Positions 41,492 to 49,904 of a DNA stretch of 64,000 bases are shown here, in pieces (positions within the stretch are counted from its first letter, which is position 1; each line of letters begins with the position of its first letter). This DNA is from Paenibacillus selenitireducens (lineage in GTDB: Bacteria; Bacillota; Bacilli; Paenibacillales; Paenibacillaceae): contig NZ_MSZX01000005.1 in assembly GCF_002021565.1 (NCBI RefSeq), positions 310,027 through 374,026 of the forward strand. Direction: 5' to 3'. A program made the translations under genes and the position numbers. The notes beneath the pieces were generated by a model, which was not told where the DNA came from, searched no databases, and saw only the letters and a program-made list of their open reading frames with translations.

Positions 41492-41543
41492 ACCGCTTAA
41501 GTAACGTATCCTGATGGATACGCCGCTTAGGCGGTCTTTTTTT
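41492..41543 (+). terminator. Rho-independent terminator
   Basis: ACCGCTTAAG (41492-41501) pairs with CTTAGGCGGT (41526-41535), an inner CGTATCC/GGATACG helix extends it, and a T run follows. Confidence 0.85.
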
Positions 41544-41685
41544 TTATCTATAGAATCTATAGTATCCGGGGCCCTCCGCAAAGTACCTGAATCAGCTTCG
41601 AAGCCAAGTCCCCTCTTTGTGGGGTTAATTGTCGAATAATCTCAGGATTATTGGTAAAAATAGGCTTCAAAGGATGGTGGGAATT

Positions 41686-42360
41686 ATGTGCAGAAGATTT
41701 TCATTAAGCGCAGAACTGAATGAGGTGCAAGCGTATTTTAAGATTGACAACGTCATCACGTTTTATCGTAAACGCTACAATATAGCGCCAACACAAGAGA
41801 TGGCAGTCATCATGAAATCAGGAAATGAACTCCATCTGGATCAGAGTCGATGGGGGTTAATTCCGTTCTGGGGGAAGGATGCCATCAACGCAAATATTGA
41901 TACGGTACATGTGAATCCAGCATATCCCAAGATGATTGATCGGCAGCGCTGCGTGATCCCATGTAATGGGTTCTATTACTGGCGAACGGTAGGAAAGAAG
42001 ACATATCCCGTGCGTGTGGTCATGCCGAATCGTCAATTATTCGGGATCGCAGGACTTTATGAGAATTGGCGCGATACGCGCGGTGAAGAAGTGCGGACAT
42101 GTACATTGCTGATGACGAATGCGAATTCCGTGATTCGGGAGTTTGATACGCGTATGCCGGCGATCCTAGATGAGGAAGCGATGGACGTATGGCTGGATTC
42201 TTCGGTGCGCGGGATTAACTACGTGAGACCTTATTTAAGAACGTATGATGAGACGCAAATGCAAGTATATCCCGTATCCCCGATGATTGAGAATGAGACG
42301 TTCGATTCATTGGAGTGCATTCAGCAGATGGATCTAAAAGTCGCTTGGGTGAAAGAATAA
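41686..42360 (+). CDS. SRAP/YedK-like protein with altered active-site residues
   Basis: A member of the SOS-response-associated peptidase (HMCES/YedK) family, which crosslinks abasic sites in single-stranded DNA through Cys2. The start at 41686 is fixed by MCRRF (family MCGRF) and by AAGGATGG upstream, giving 224 residues. Cys2 and the Asn of INAN (Asn68) are kept, and WGLIPFW is typical. However, the Glu of GFYEW is Tyr98 (GFYYW), and the His before RMP is Asp154 (FDTRMPAIL). It may be a DNA-binding or differently reacting paralogue. It is monocistronic. Confidence 0.82.
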   Translation: MCRRFSLSAELNEVQAYFKIDNVITFYRKRYNIAPTQEMAVIMKSGNELHLDQSRWGLIPFWGKDAINANIDTVHVNPAYPKMIDRQRCVIPCNGFYYWRTVGKKTYPVRVVMPNRQLFGIAGLYENWRDTRGEEVRTCTLLMTNANSVIREFDTRMPAILDEEAMDVWLDSSVRGINYVRPYLRTYDETQMQVYPVSPMIENETFDSLECIQQMDLKVAWVKE

Positions 42361-42368
42361 TAGGATGT

Positions 42369-42402
42369 CAAAACCTCGGATCAATGGGTTCCGAGGTTTT
42401 TT
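42369..42402 (+). terminator. Rho-independent terminator
   Basis: AAACCTCGGA (42371-42380) pairs with TCCGAGGTTT (42390-42399), and T residues follow. Confidence 0.85.
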
Positions 42403-42462
42403 ATTGTCATGCTGCAACTTGATAGCGTATGATACGTGGTACGAAATGATGGAGGCAAGATC

Positions 42463-42660
42463 ATGGAAGCCATATTGGAAGTAACTGTTCGTTCGACGGA
42501 AATCGATATCAACGGACATGTGAACAATGCGAAATATGTAGAGTATTTGGTTTCCTATTGAATGTTTATACCTGACAGGTTATGATACGTTTTAGCAAGA
42601 TTTGGAGATACGTAAAGGACATGGGTGTTCTTGAATTCTATATGTATTTTCTGAACGCAT
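42463..42660 (+). pseudogene. Broken acyl-CoA thioesterase (4HBT, hot-dog fold)
   Basis: GGAGG (42451-42455) and ATG 42463 start a 32-residue frame ending at 42561. Its RSTEIDINGHVNNAKYVEYL segment is the clear N-terminus of a 4HBT thioesterase of about 140 residues. Beyond the stop, shifted frames still show family-like fragments (LEIRKGHG at about 42605). The gene is shortened and frameshifted, then runs into a GNAT gene. Confidence 0.7.
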
Positions 42661-42705
42661 CATTACTCTCCGTGGAAGGAACACGGGGATGTTAGGGAGG
42701 ATTAT

Positions 42706-43164
42706 TTGTATATGATGATTACAAAATTACCCATTGAACAAAAGGAAGTTGCCGATGAGGTGCTTACTGTGCAACTTCCCGCTTATCGAATCGAGGCAGC
42801 GATTATCGAGTCGGATGCGATTCCTGCGTTGCGAGATACGGTAGACTCGCTGATGGGTTGTGGGGAAATCTTTTATGGGTTACGTGATGAAGAAGCTTTA
42901 ATCGGTGCCATTTCTTTTAAAATAGAAGAGGATACCTTGGATATTCACCGTCTTGTCATCCATCCAGATCATTTTCGCAAAGGGATCGGAAGAAAGTTAG
43001 TAAAATATGTATTAGAACATCATCCTGAGATTCGCAAGTTCATCGTAGCAACAGGTTCGAAGAATACACCAGCACTTCAATTGTATGCATCGGAAGGGTT
43101 CGTAGCTGTGCGAGCGTTCGAAGTTATGCCAGGCTTGTCAATCACAGAGCTGGAGAAAAATTAA
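42706..43164 (+). CDS. GNAT family N-acetyltransferase
   Basis: A 150-152-residue acetyltransferase. The core reads IHRLVIHPDHFRKGIGRKLV (about 85-104), with the R/Q-x-x-G-x-G/A acetyl-CoA loop, then ATGSKNTPALQLYASEGF near the end. Start: AGGGAGG (42694-42700) serves TTG 42706 (5 bases) or ATG 42712 (11 bases). It follows the broken thioesterase and overlaps the end of the convergent multicopper oxidase gene by 4 bases. The substrate is unknown. Confidence 0.82.
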   Translation: MYMMITKLPIEQKEVADEVLTVQLPAYRIEAAIIESDAIPALRDTVDSLMGCGEIFYGLRDEEALIGAISFKIEEDTLDIHRLVIHPDHFRKGIGRKLVKYVLEHHPEIRKFIVATGSKNTPALQLYASEGFVAVRAFEVMPGLSITELEKN

Positions 43165-44060
43165 TTCGAACGATAGACAACTGTCGTAAACATTCCCCCG
43201 GCGGATTTGGTGAAATTGTTAGCCATATGGTGAGGCATATGACAATGAAATGGCCAGATTCCCGGGTTATTCGCTTGAAATAGAATATCATAGGTTTCTC
43301 CCGGTGCTACGGGAATTGTACTCTTCATGAGCTGTTGCTCCCATCCAATGGGATTGCCGTCTGAAGCAATAATCGAAAATGGATGACCGTGCAGATGAAT
43401 AGGGTGGATATGCATGCCAAGATTTCCAAGTCGAATCCGGACTTGATCCCCTAGCTTTACCGGCAGAGATTCCGTATGTGGGAAGCACCGACCGTTCATT
43501 GTAAAAAAGTTGAACATATCACTATAGGGATCCATATCATAGAGTCCGGGTTTGACCTCCCCTTTGGCAAGCCCATTCAGATGAAATTCGTGAAGCATGA
43601 TGAAATAATCGCGATCGACACAGAGCCCATGACCTGGTGGATCAAGAATGATAAAGGCACCGGCAAGTCCTCCCATGATTTGCGGAATGCTATTGAAATG
43701 AGAATGATACATATGGGTGCCTGGAGGATTTACGACTGTAAATCGATATTCATAATAATAGTTCGGAGGAATAACTGGAGAAGGCTCGATACATGGAACA
43801 CCGTCCATGGCATTCGGAACATCTAAGCCGTGCCAGTGCACACTCGTCCCTTCATCTAATTGGTTCGATACACGGATGTTCACTTGGTCTCCAGGATAGA
43901 CCATTATGGTAGGACCCGGAATAGAACCATTGTAACCAAGTCCTTTCAGACGTATCCCCGGTAAGATTTCTAACTCCACTTGTTCTGCAACCAACTCGAA
44001 ATGCTTCACCCCGTCTTTTAGAACATAGCTCAATGTCGGAACATTGGGCGTGATGACCAT
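43161..44060 (-). CDS. Two-domain multicopper oxidase (laccase-like)
   Basis: A 299-residue oxidase with all four copper motifs: HWHG (about 77), HSHF (about 120), HPIHLHGH (about 223) and HCHMPHH (about 274). The length and motif spacing fit a two-domain enzyme, which would be a trimer. The residue at the axial position of the type 1 copper is Phe, as in high-potential laccases. There is no signal peptide, so it is probably cytoplasmic. The ATG at 44060 is chosen because AAGGAGGAG lies 6 bases upstream; an open frame from 44084 would contain that site. Confidence 0.88.
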   Translation of the reverse strand: MVITPNVPTLSYVLKDGVKHFELVAEQVELEILPGIRLKGLGYNGSIPGPTIMVYPGDQVNIRVSNQLDEGTSVHWHGLDVPNAMDGVPCIEPSPVIPPNYYYEYRFTVVNPPGTHMYHSHFNSIPQIMGGLAGAFIILDPPGHGLCVDRDYFIMLHEFHLNGLAKGEVKPGLYDMDPYSDMFNFFTMNGRCFPHTESLPVKLGDQVRIRLGNLGMHIHPIHLHGHPFSIIASDGNPIGWEQQLMKSTIPVAPGETYDILFQANNPGIWPFHCHMPHHMANNFTKSAGGMFTTVVYRSN

Positions 44061-44105
44061 CGCAGTCTCCTCCTTGTGATTCACCTTTTACGCTATGTAA
44101 AATAT

Positions 44106-44120
44106 ATGCGCTGTGCGCAT
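44106..44120. promoter_or_regulatory. Palindrome upstream of the multicopper oxidase gene
   Basis: ATGCGC-TGT-GCGCAT is a perfect 6+6 dyad, 46 bases before the start on the minus strand. It is GC-rich in an AT-rich region, so an operator is likely. No regulator is identified. A wider TTGTCG...CGACAA repeat lies at about 44139-44168. Confidence 0.45.
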
Positions 44121-44417
44121 TCGACATGAGGGTTTATCTTGTCGATGATCCAATAAATGAATACGACAAAATAATACATATTGTATCGTTGGTTAAGTCA
44201 TTGGTCCAACCCGTTCATGTCTTTTGGATTATTTTTAACAAAATTGAATCTTTGGTCCGTATTTATGATGGAAAAAATCAAAATATTAATTAAAAAAGTC
44301 AAAATTACACATAGTAAAACATAAAATGAATGATATATGATAGAAACCATTAGATACGTTCCGTATCGACCACATCCTTTGGCATTGATGAGGATAGCTG
44401 AAATGGTGGTGAATCAT
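44121..44417. other. AT-rich intergenic region without recognised gene
   Basis: Beyond the palindrome and the wider inverted repeat, only A/T runs and partial promoter-like hexamers are seen between the multicopper oxidase gene and the decayed secreted-protein gene. Confidence 0.5.
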
Positions 44418-44703
44418 TTGACACGCAGGATGGTGAAGGCTCTCGTGTGTATGCTCATGATCACGAGTATGTTTATCGTGCATCCTGCACCCATGCGTTA
44501 GCCGCAGCAACGCAAACGAGTGAAGGGAGGACGTACTACATTGATGATGTGAACGGGGTACCACCAAAAATGTAAGCAATGGCATCATCACGACGTATAA
44601 AGTCTACACGAGCAAAGACGGCATGACATTCAAAAAAGTATCGCAAGGTACATGGTCAAAGGATGAACAGATCAAACGGGTTAACATTCCTTCCGAAGAA
44701 TAA
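44418..44703 (+). pseudogene. Remnant of a secreted discoidin-domain protein
   Basis: TTG 44418 opens a signal-peptide-like frame (TRRMVKALVCMLMITSMFIV) that stops at 44501. In the next frame HALAAATQTSEGRTYYIDD continues, which looks like a signal cleavage site and the start of a parallel beta-helix protein. From 44580 the third segment, ending at TAA 44703, reads ITTYKVYTSKDGMTFKKVSQ, a piece of an F5/8C (discoidin) domain similar to those of the next gene. At least one frameshift and a large deletion are implied. Confidence 0.65.
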
Positions 44704-44738
44704 ATCCCAAAAATGATGTGAATTGGAGGCGTTTACTT

Positions 44739-47700
44739 TTGAAAAAGTTAAAATTCCTGCTATTAACCACCTTTAGCATCATGATGGCTTTCACATTTTT
44801 CCTCCTCTCCAAAGACACAGCAGAAGCTGCTCCAATCGGGGATATCACAAAGTTCGAGAAGACAGATGACAAGACATTTACGTTCACAAGCGGCAATGAC
44901 AAGATCAAAGCTGTGTTTCTACGGGATGATATCGTTCGTATCTGGCTGGGCGTTGGCGGCACGTTCACAGACGCTCCGGGTAAGAGCGGCGGTACCGCGT
45001 TGGAGCCCATTGTAATCAAGAATGATTTCGGTCCTGTGACCGTGCATGAATCAGATGAAGGATCGTATTACAAGCTGGATACGGGCAAGTTCGTGCTGCG
45101 TGCCTATAAGAGTCCATTAAAATTCGCGATGTACCAAGAAGATAATGCAACGCTCATCTGGGAAGAGCAAGCCAGCTTGAATTATACGAACACATCTACT
45201 ACCCAGAAGCTATCGCGTGGTGCGGACGAATATTTCTACGGCGGCGGGATGCAGAACGGCTATTTCTCCCATCGTGACCGTACGGTTAAAATCGGAAATA
45301 ATTTTGGCGGCTGGGGAGATGGAACCGTTTCCAATCCATCACCGTTCTACTTAAGCACGAATGGCTATGGGGTATTGCGAAACACGTTCCGTGAAGGGTC
45401 GTATGATTTCGGTAGCCCACTCAGTCTGACACATAATGAGAACCGCTTCGACGCTTATTACTTCTACGGCGATACCATGAAAGATATTTTAAATGGATAT
45501 ACGGATGTTACAGGCAAGCCGACCTTGATCCCGCGCTGGGGAATGGGGCTTGGCGATGCCGATTGTTATAACAAAGCGCCAGAAACAACGTTAGATGTGT
45601 TAAAAGTAGCCCAGGCTTATCGTGATCATGACATGCCAGGAGCTTGGATTCTTCCGAATGACGGCTATGGTTGCGGTTATACGAATTTGACGGAAACGGT
45701 ACAGAAGCTCCATGATCTCGGATTCTACATCGGTTTGTGGACGCAACAAGGCGTGGATCAAATCGCAACAGAAGTTGGCGTACATGGGACACGACTGAAT
45801 AAGCTTGATGTTGCATGGGTTGGAGCGGGTCATGATTTCGCTCTGAATGGAGCGAAGCAAGCGTATCAGGGAACAGAGAACAACTCCAACGACCGCGGTT
45901 ATGTCTGGTCCATTGCAGGCTGGGCGGGAACGCAGCGGTATTCAACAGTTTGGTCAGGAGACCAAGCCGGGGATTGGGAATTCATTCGTTTTCATATTCC
46001 TTCGATGATTGGTGCCGGATTATCCGGGATGGCTTACTCCACGGGCGATATTGACGGGATATTCGGCGGCAGCGCGAAGACGCAAGTGCGCGATCTGCAA
46101 TGGAAAATCTTCACGCCGATTCTCATGAATATGTCAGGTTGGGCGGCGAAGGATAAACAGCCATGGATCTGGGGCGAGCCGTATACAAGCTATAACCGGG
46201 ATTATCTAAAATTACGCCAACGTTTAACACCTTACTTATACACGTATTTGCATGAATCTTACGTTGATGGATCACCGCTGATGCGCGGAATGGTATTTGA
46301 TTATCCGACGGATCCGAATACGAAGAATACATTGACACAATATCAATTCATGTCAGGTGACAGCTTCTTGGTTGCCCCTGTGTATACGGATACAACTTCG
46401 AGAAATGGAATCTATTTACCGAAGGGGAAGTGGGTGGATTATTGGTCGGGTGCGGAGCATTATGGTTCCAAAATGCTGGATGAATATGCAGCACCGCTAA
46501 ATCGCTTGCCGTTGCTTGTCAAAGCAGGAGCAATTATTCCGATGTATCCGGAGTCGCTGTATGACGGCCAAGTGCCGCCGAATCCGATTACGTATGATAT
46601 CTATCCATACAAGACATCCAGCTTCACGATGTATGAAGATGATGGCGTCACGAGAGAGCACCGCGAAGGCAAGTTTGCGGAAACAACGATTAAATCGATC
46701 GCGCCGGAACAAGGAACTGGCGACCTCATCATTCAAGTGGGGGCGACGGTTGGCGATTATAAAGGAAAGCTGGCTGCACGAGTCAATCAATTCACGATTC
46801 ATATGCATAACAAGCCAGGCACCGTCTCTTTAAGCGGCACAGCGATGAGTGAGGTTGCTAGCAAATCTGCTTGGGATGCTACTTCGAACGGATGGTTCTA
46901 TGATGCCACAGATAAAGGCGGCATGTTGTATGTGAAGACGGCTGAATTGCCAACGAACCAGGGATTTGAGCTTCACACTACTGATTTCGTAGCGGATACA
47001 ACGCCTTTAACCGATCCTTCGGTCATTGAAATTCCGCAAGAAGATACCGATCCAAGCCGCATTCCGCAAGGCGATATCGTCGCTACGGCTACAGCGGCAG
47101 ACGCATCGACGCCTGCTGCGAACGTATTGGACGCGAGTCGTGAATCGATCTGGAGTACACCGCTGAACGGCTCGGCAACGCTGCCGCAATCGTTGATCTT
47201 AAATATGGGAACGAATCACTTCATTAACCGCGTAAAAGTATTGCCGCGTCAATATGGCGGTACCGACGGCGTCATCACGGAGTATAAGCTATACACGAGT
47301 CTAGACGGCACGAACTATAATCAGGTAGCGAATGGCCTATGGACCATGGATAAGGAAGAGAAAACGATTATTTTTGACACCCAGGACGCGCAATATGTCA
47401 AGCTCGAAGCAATAAAGGGTGTAAATGGGTATGCTTCGGTGTCCGAAATGAATGTTTATCGGGACCCGACAAAATCGGAGCCAACACCGATCAAGAAATC
47501 CGAGATGAAGGCTTCCGCATTCAGTGCGCAGCCCGGCAGCGAGGCTTCCAAAGCGATTGACGGAGACCCTACCACGGTCTGGCATACGAAATGGGACGGT
47601 TCCGACAAATTACCGCAGTCCATTATCGTGGATCTAGGTTCGATCCATGAAATCAGCCAGTTCCGATATGCGCCGCGTACGGATGCGGGGAATGGTACCA

Positions 47701-49874
47701 TAACCACCTACAACTTCTATATCAGCACAGACGGCACGAACTATACGAAAATAAGCAGCGGGGATTGGGTGCGCAATAAATTCCATAAATATATCAAATT
47801 CGCGCCTACTTTGGCTCGTTATGTGAAGTTAGAAGCGGTCGTTGCCCTTGGAGGATTCGCATCAGCTTCTGAGCTGGATGTCTACGATGCGCCCAAACCG
47901 GAAATTGTGATTAGCAACATTTCCGAAGGAAAGTCGATTACTTCGGACAGCAGTGATCCGAATTATCCTGCAACCAACGCGAACGATGGGAATGCGGCAA
48001 CCAGATGGTCTGCCGCGGATAACTTAACAGGTCATACCTTAACCCTGGATTTGGGTAAAATGTATTCGATTCAAGGATCCGAACTATCCTTCGAATCAAG
48101 CACCAAAGCCTACCAATATAAAATCGAAGTACGTGAAGACAGTACATCCAGTTGGATCCAAGTTGCGAACCGTACATCGAATCAGGAAGCGGCTGAAGTG
48201 TTGAAGGACCCATTTGCGAGTCGCGGCCGGTATGCTCGGATCACAATTACCGGTCTGCCGGATGCGAATACACGTGCAAGCATTGCTGAATTTAAATTGT
48301 TCGGTTACTCCCTGGGCGGTGTTACTAAAGTTACGGGTGTTAGCGTCGATAAAGCAACGCTTGCGATGAATGTATTGGGTGCCCCAGAGACCTTGAAAGC
48401 GACCATTGCCCCGGCTGATGCAACGATTAAGACGGTAACGTGGAGTTCAAGCGATCCGTCCATTGCGATGGTGGATGCGAACGGCGTTGTTTCGGCGAAA
48501 GGTCAAGGCACGGCAACGATCACCGTAACGACGACAGACGGTAATTTCAAGGCTACGACAGAGGTCACGGTGAAAGGCCAAGAACAATTGATCAAAATTC
48601 CGCAAAGTGGAATGAAGGCAACCGCAACCAGTTCACAAGAAGGCGGCAATGAACCGCAATTTGCCATCGACGGCGATCCAACAACGCACTGGCATACGAA
48701 ATGGTTCAATGTTGATCCGTTACCGCAATCGTTCATTGTTGATCTGGGAGCGCTCTATAACCTTAGCAAGGTAGAATATTTACCGCGTCCAGAAGCAAGT
48801 AACGGAACAATCACCGGGTATAATCTGTACGTTAGTGAAGATGGAACGAATTTCACGAAAGTAAATAGCGGCGTATGGCTCCGCAACAATTTGTTGAAGG
48901 AGATTAATTTCCCGAGCGTGAAGGCAAAATTCGTGAAGTTAGAAGCGACGCAAGGTTATAACGACTTTGCTTCCATAGCCGAATTGAATGTGTACCGTTC
49001 AGCAGAAGCTCCAGCTGAATTGGCGAAAATTACGTCGAATGCGTCAAGCTACACGGTGAAAGTGAATGAGACGACACCGATGCATATTACGGCTGCGTTC
49101 GCAGACGGAACGACGACAGACGTGACTTCATTATCAACATTCACGGTGGCTGATTCGGCGGTTGCGTCCGTTGACCAAGGCGTGATTACGGGGAAAGCCA
49201 TAGGGAATACCACGACTACAGCAACCTATGGCGGGAAATCCGTCACGGTAGATATTCATGTTCAAGCTGTCGCTCCTGTCGGGCCAGTAACTCAATTGAC
49301 AGGTATTAGCTCGGTTCAAGCTGGTCAGGAATTTAAAGTTACCTTCGGATTGACAGGCGTGACCGGCGATGTCTATGCGCAAGATATATCGTTAACCTAT
49401 GATCCGAACACGGTCCAATTCGTAGGCGTTACACCGAAATCGGGTCTGAATATTCTCGAGAAGTCGGATACGAACGGCACACTTCGTTACATTATTGCAA
49501 GTGAAGGTCCTGGTCATGGCATAACTGGAAGTTCGGATGTTCTTGAAATCACGTTCAAGGCAAAAGCATCGGATAAAGACACATCAGGAACGTTCCGGGT
49601 AACGAACGCTTTGCTGGGGGATTCGCAAGGGATAGAGACCGCTGCCGGGGCATCGGAATATACAATTCAGATTGTTACCGTACCGCAAGGTATTCCGGGA
49701 GACTTGAACCACGACGGTAAAGTCACAATCGGTGACTTAGCAATCATTGCTGTGCACTATGGCAAGACAGATAAGAGTCCAGATTGGGCAGCCATTCAAT
49801 ACATGGATATTAACAAAGACGGTGTGATCGATATCTTGGATTTGGCGGTAATTGCGAATCTCATTCTGCAATAA
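44739..49874 (+). CDS. Secreted GH31 glycosidase with discoidin, Ig-like, cohesin and dockerin modules
   Basis: A 1711-residue exoenzyme. A signal peptide (about 1-30, AEAA) comes first. The GH31 region (about 40-760) has WGMGLGDADCYNKA, the likely nucleophile in KLDVAWVG (Asp357) and acid/base in WSGDQAG (Asp408). Then come discoidin-like modules at about 780-915, 920-1055, 1060-1190 and 1285-1425, a Big_2 domain (about 1195-1280), another Ig-like domain (about 1430-1510), a cohesin (about 1515-1650) and a type I dockerin (about 1655-1711, NHDGKVTIGDLA and NKDGVIDILDLA). From memory the active-site context recalls GH31 alpha-N-acetylgalactosaminidases; this needs a search. TTG 44739 follows GGAGG by 9 bases. 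Confidence 0.85.
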   Translation: MKKLKFLLLTTFSIMMAFTFFLLSKDTAEAAPIGDITKFEKTDDKTFTFTSGNDKIKAVFLRDDIVRIWLGVGGTFTDAPGKSGGTALEPIVIKNDFGPVTVHESDEGSYYKLDTGKFVLRAYKSPLKFAMYQEDNATLIWEEQASLNYTNTSTTQKLSRGADEYFYGGGMQNGYFSHRDRTVKIGNNFGGWGDGTVSNPSPFYLSTNGYGVLRNTFREGSYDFGSPLSLTHNENRFDAYYFYGDTMKDILNGYTDVTGKPTLIPRWGMGLGDADCYNKAPETTLDVLKVAQAYRDHDMPGAWILPNDGYGCGYTNLTETVQKLHDLGFYIGLWTQQGVDQIATEVGVHGTRLNKLDVAWVGAGHDFALNGAKQAYQGTENNSNDRGYVWSIAGWAGTQRYSTVWSGDQAGDWEFIRFHIPSMIGAGLSGMAYSTGDIDGIFGGSAKTQVRDLQWKIFTPILMNMSGWAAKDKQPWIWGEPYTSYNRDYLKLRQRLTPYLYTYLHESYVDGSPLMRGMVFDYPTDPNTKNTLTQYQFMSGDSFLVAPVYTDTTSRNGIYLPKGKWVDYWSGAEHYGSKMLDEYAAPLNRLPLLVKAGAIIPMYPESLYDGQVPPNPITYDIYPYKTSSFTMYEDDGVTREHREGKFAETTIKSIAPEQGTGDLIIQVGATVGDYKGKLAARVNQFTIHMHNKPGTVSLSGTAMSEVASKSAWDATSNGWFYDATDKGGMLYVKTAELPTNQGFELHTTDFVADTTPLTDPSVIEIPQEDTDPSRIPQGDIVATATAADASTPAANVLDASRESIWSTPLNGSATLPQSLILNMGTNHFINRVKVLPRQYGGTDGVITEYKLYTSLDGTNYNQVANGLWTMDKEEKTIIFDTQDAQYVKLEAIKGVNGYASVSEMNVYRDPTKSEPTPIKKSEMKASAFSAQPGSEASKAIDGDPTTVWHTKWDGSDKLPQSIIVDLGSIHEISQFRYAPRTDAGNGTITTYNFYISTDGTNYTKISSGDWVRNKFHKYIKFAPTLARYVKLEAVVALGGFASASELDVYDAPKPEIVISNISEGKSITSDSSDPNYPATNANDGNAATRWSAADNLTGHTLTLDLGKMYSIQGSELSFESSTKAYQYKIEVREDSTSSWIQVANRTSNQEAAEVLKDPFASRGRYARITITGLPDANTRASIAEFKLFGYSLGGVTKVTGVSVDKATLAMNVLGAPETLKATIAPADATIKTVTWSSSDPSIAMVDANGVVSAKGQGTATITVTTTDGNFKATTEVTVKGQEQLIKIPQSGMKATATSSQEGGNEPQFAIDGDPTTHWHTKWFNVDPLPQSFIVDLGALYNLSKVEYLPRPEASNGTITGYNLYVSEDGTNFTKVNSGVWLRNNLLKEINFPSVKAKFVKLEATQGYNDFASIAELNVYRSAEAPAELAKITSNASSYTVKVNETTPMHITAAFADGTTTDVTSLSTFTVADSAVASVDQGVITGKAIGNTTTTATYGGKSVTVDIHVQAVAPVGPVTQLTGISSVQAGQEFKVTFGLTGVTGDVYAQDISLTYDPNTVQFVGVTPKSGLNILEKSDTNGTLRYIIASEGPGHGITGSSDVLEITFKAKASDKDTSGTFRVTNALLGDSQGIETAAGASEYTIQIVTVPQGIPGDLNHDGKVTIGDLAIIAVHYGKTDKSPDWAAIQYMDINKDGVIDILDLAVIANLILQ

Positions 49875-49904
49875 GATCTGAATTCATAAGGAGGAAGTTC
49901 AACG

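Noticed and set aside
44286-44591. Minus-strand ORF of about 100 codons in the region before the GH31 gene
   Set aside because: No ribosome binding site, unlikely composition, and it overlaps the decayed gene read on the other strand.
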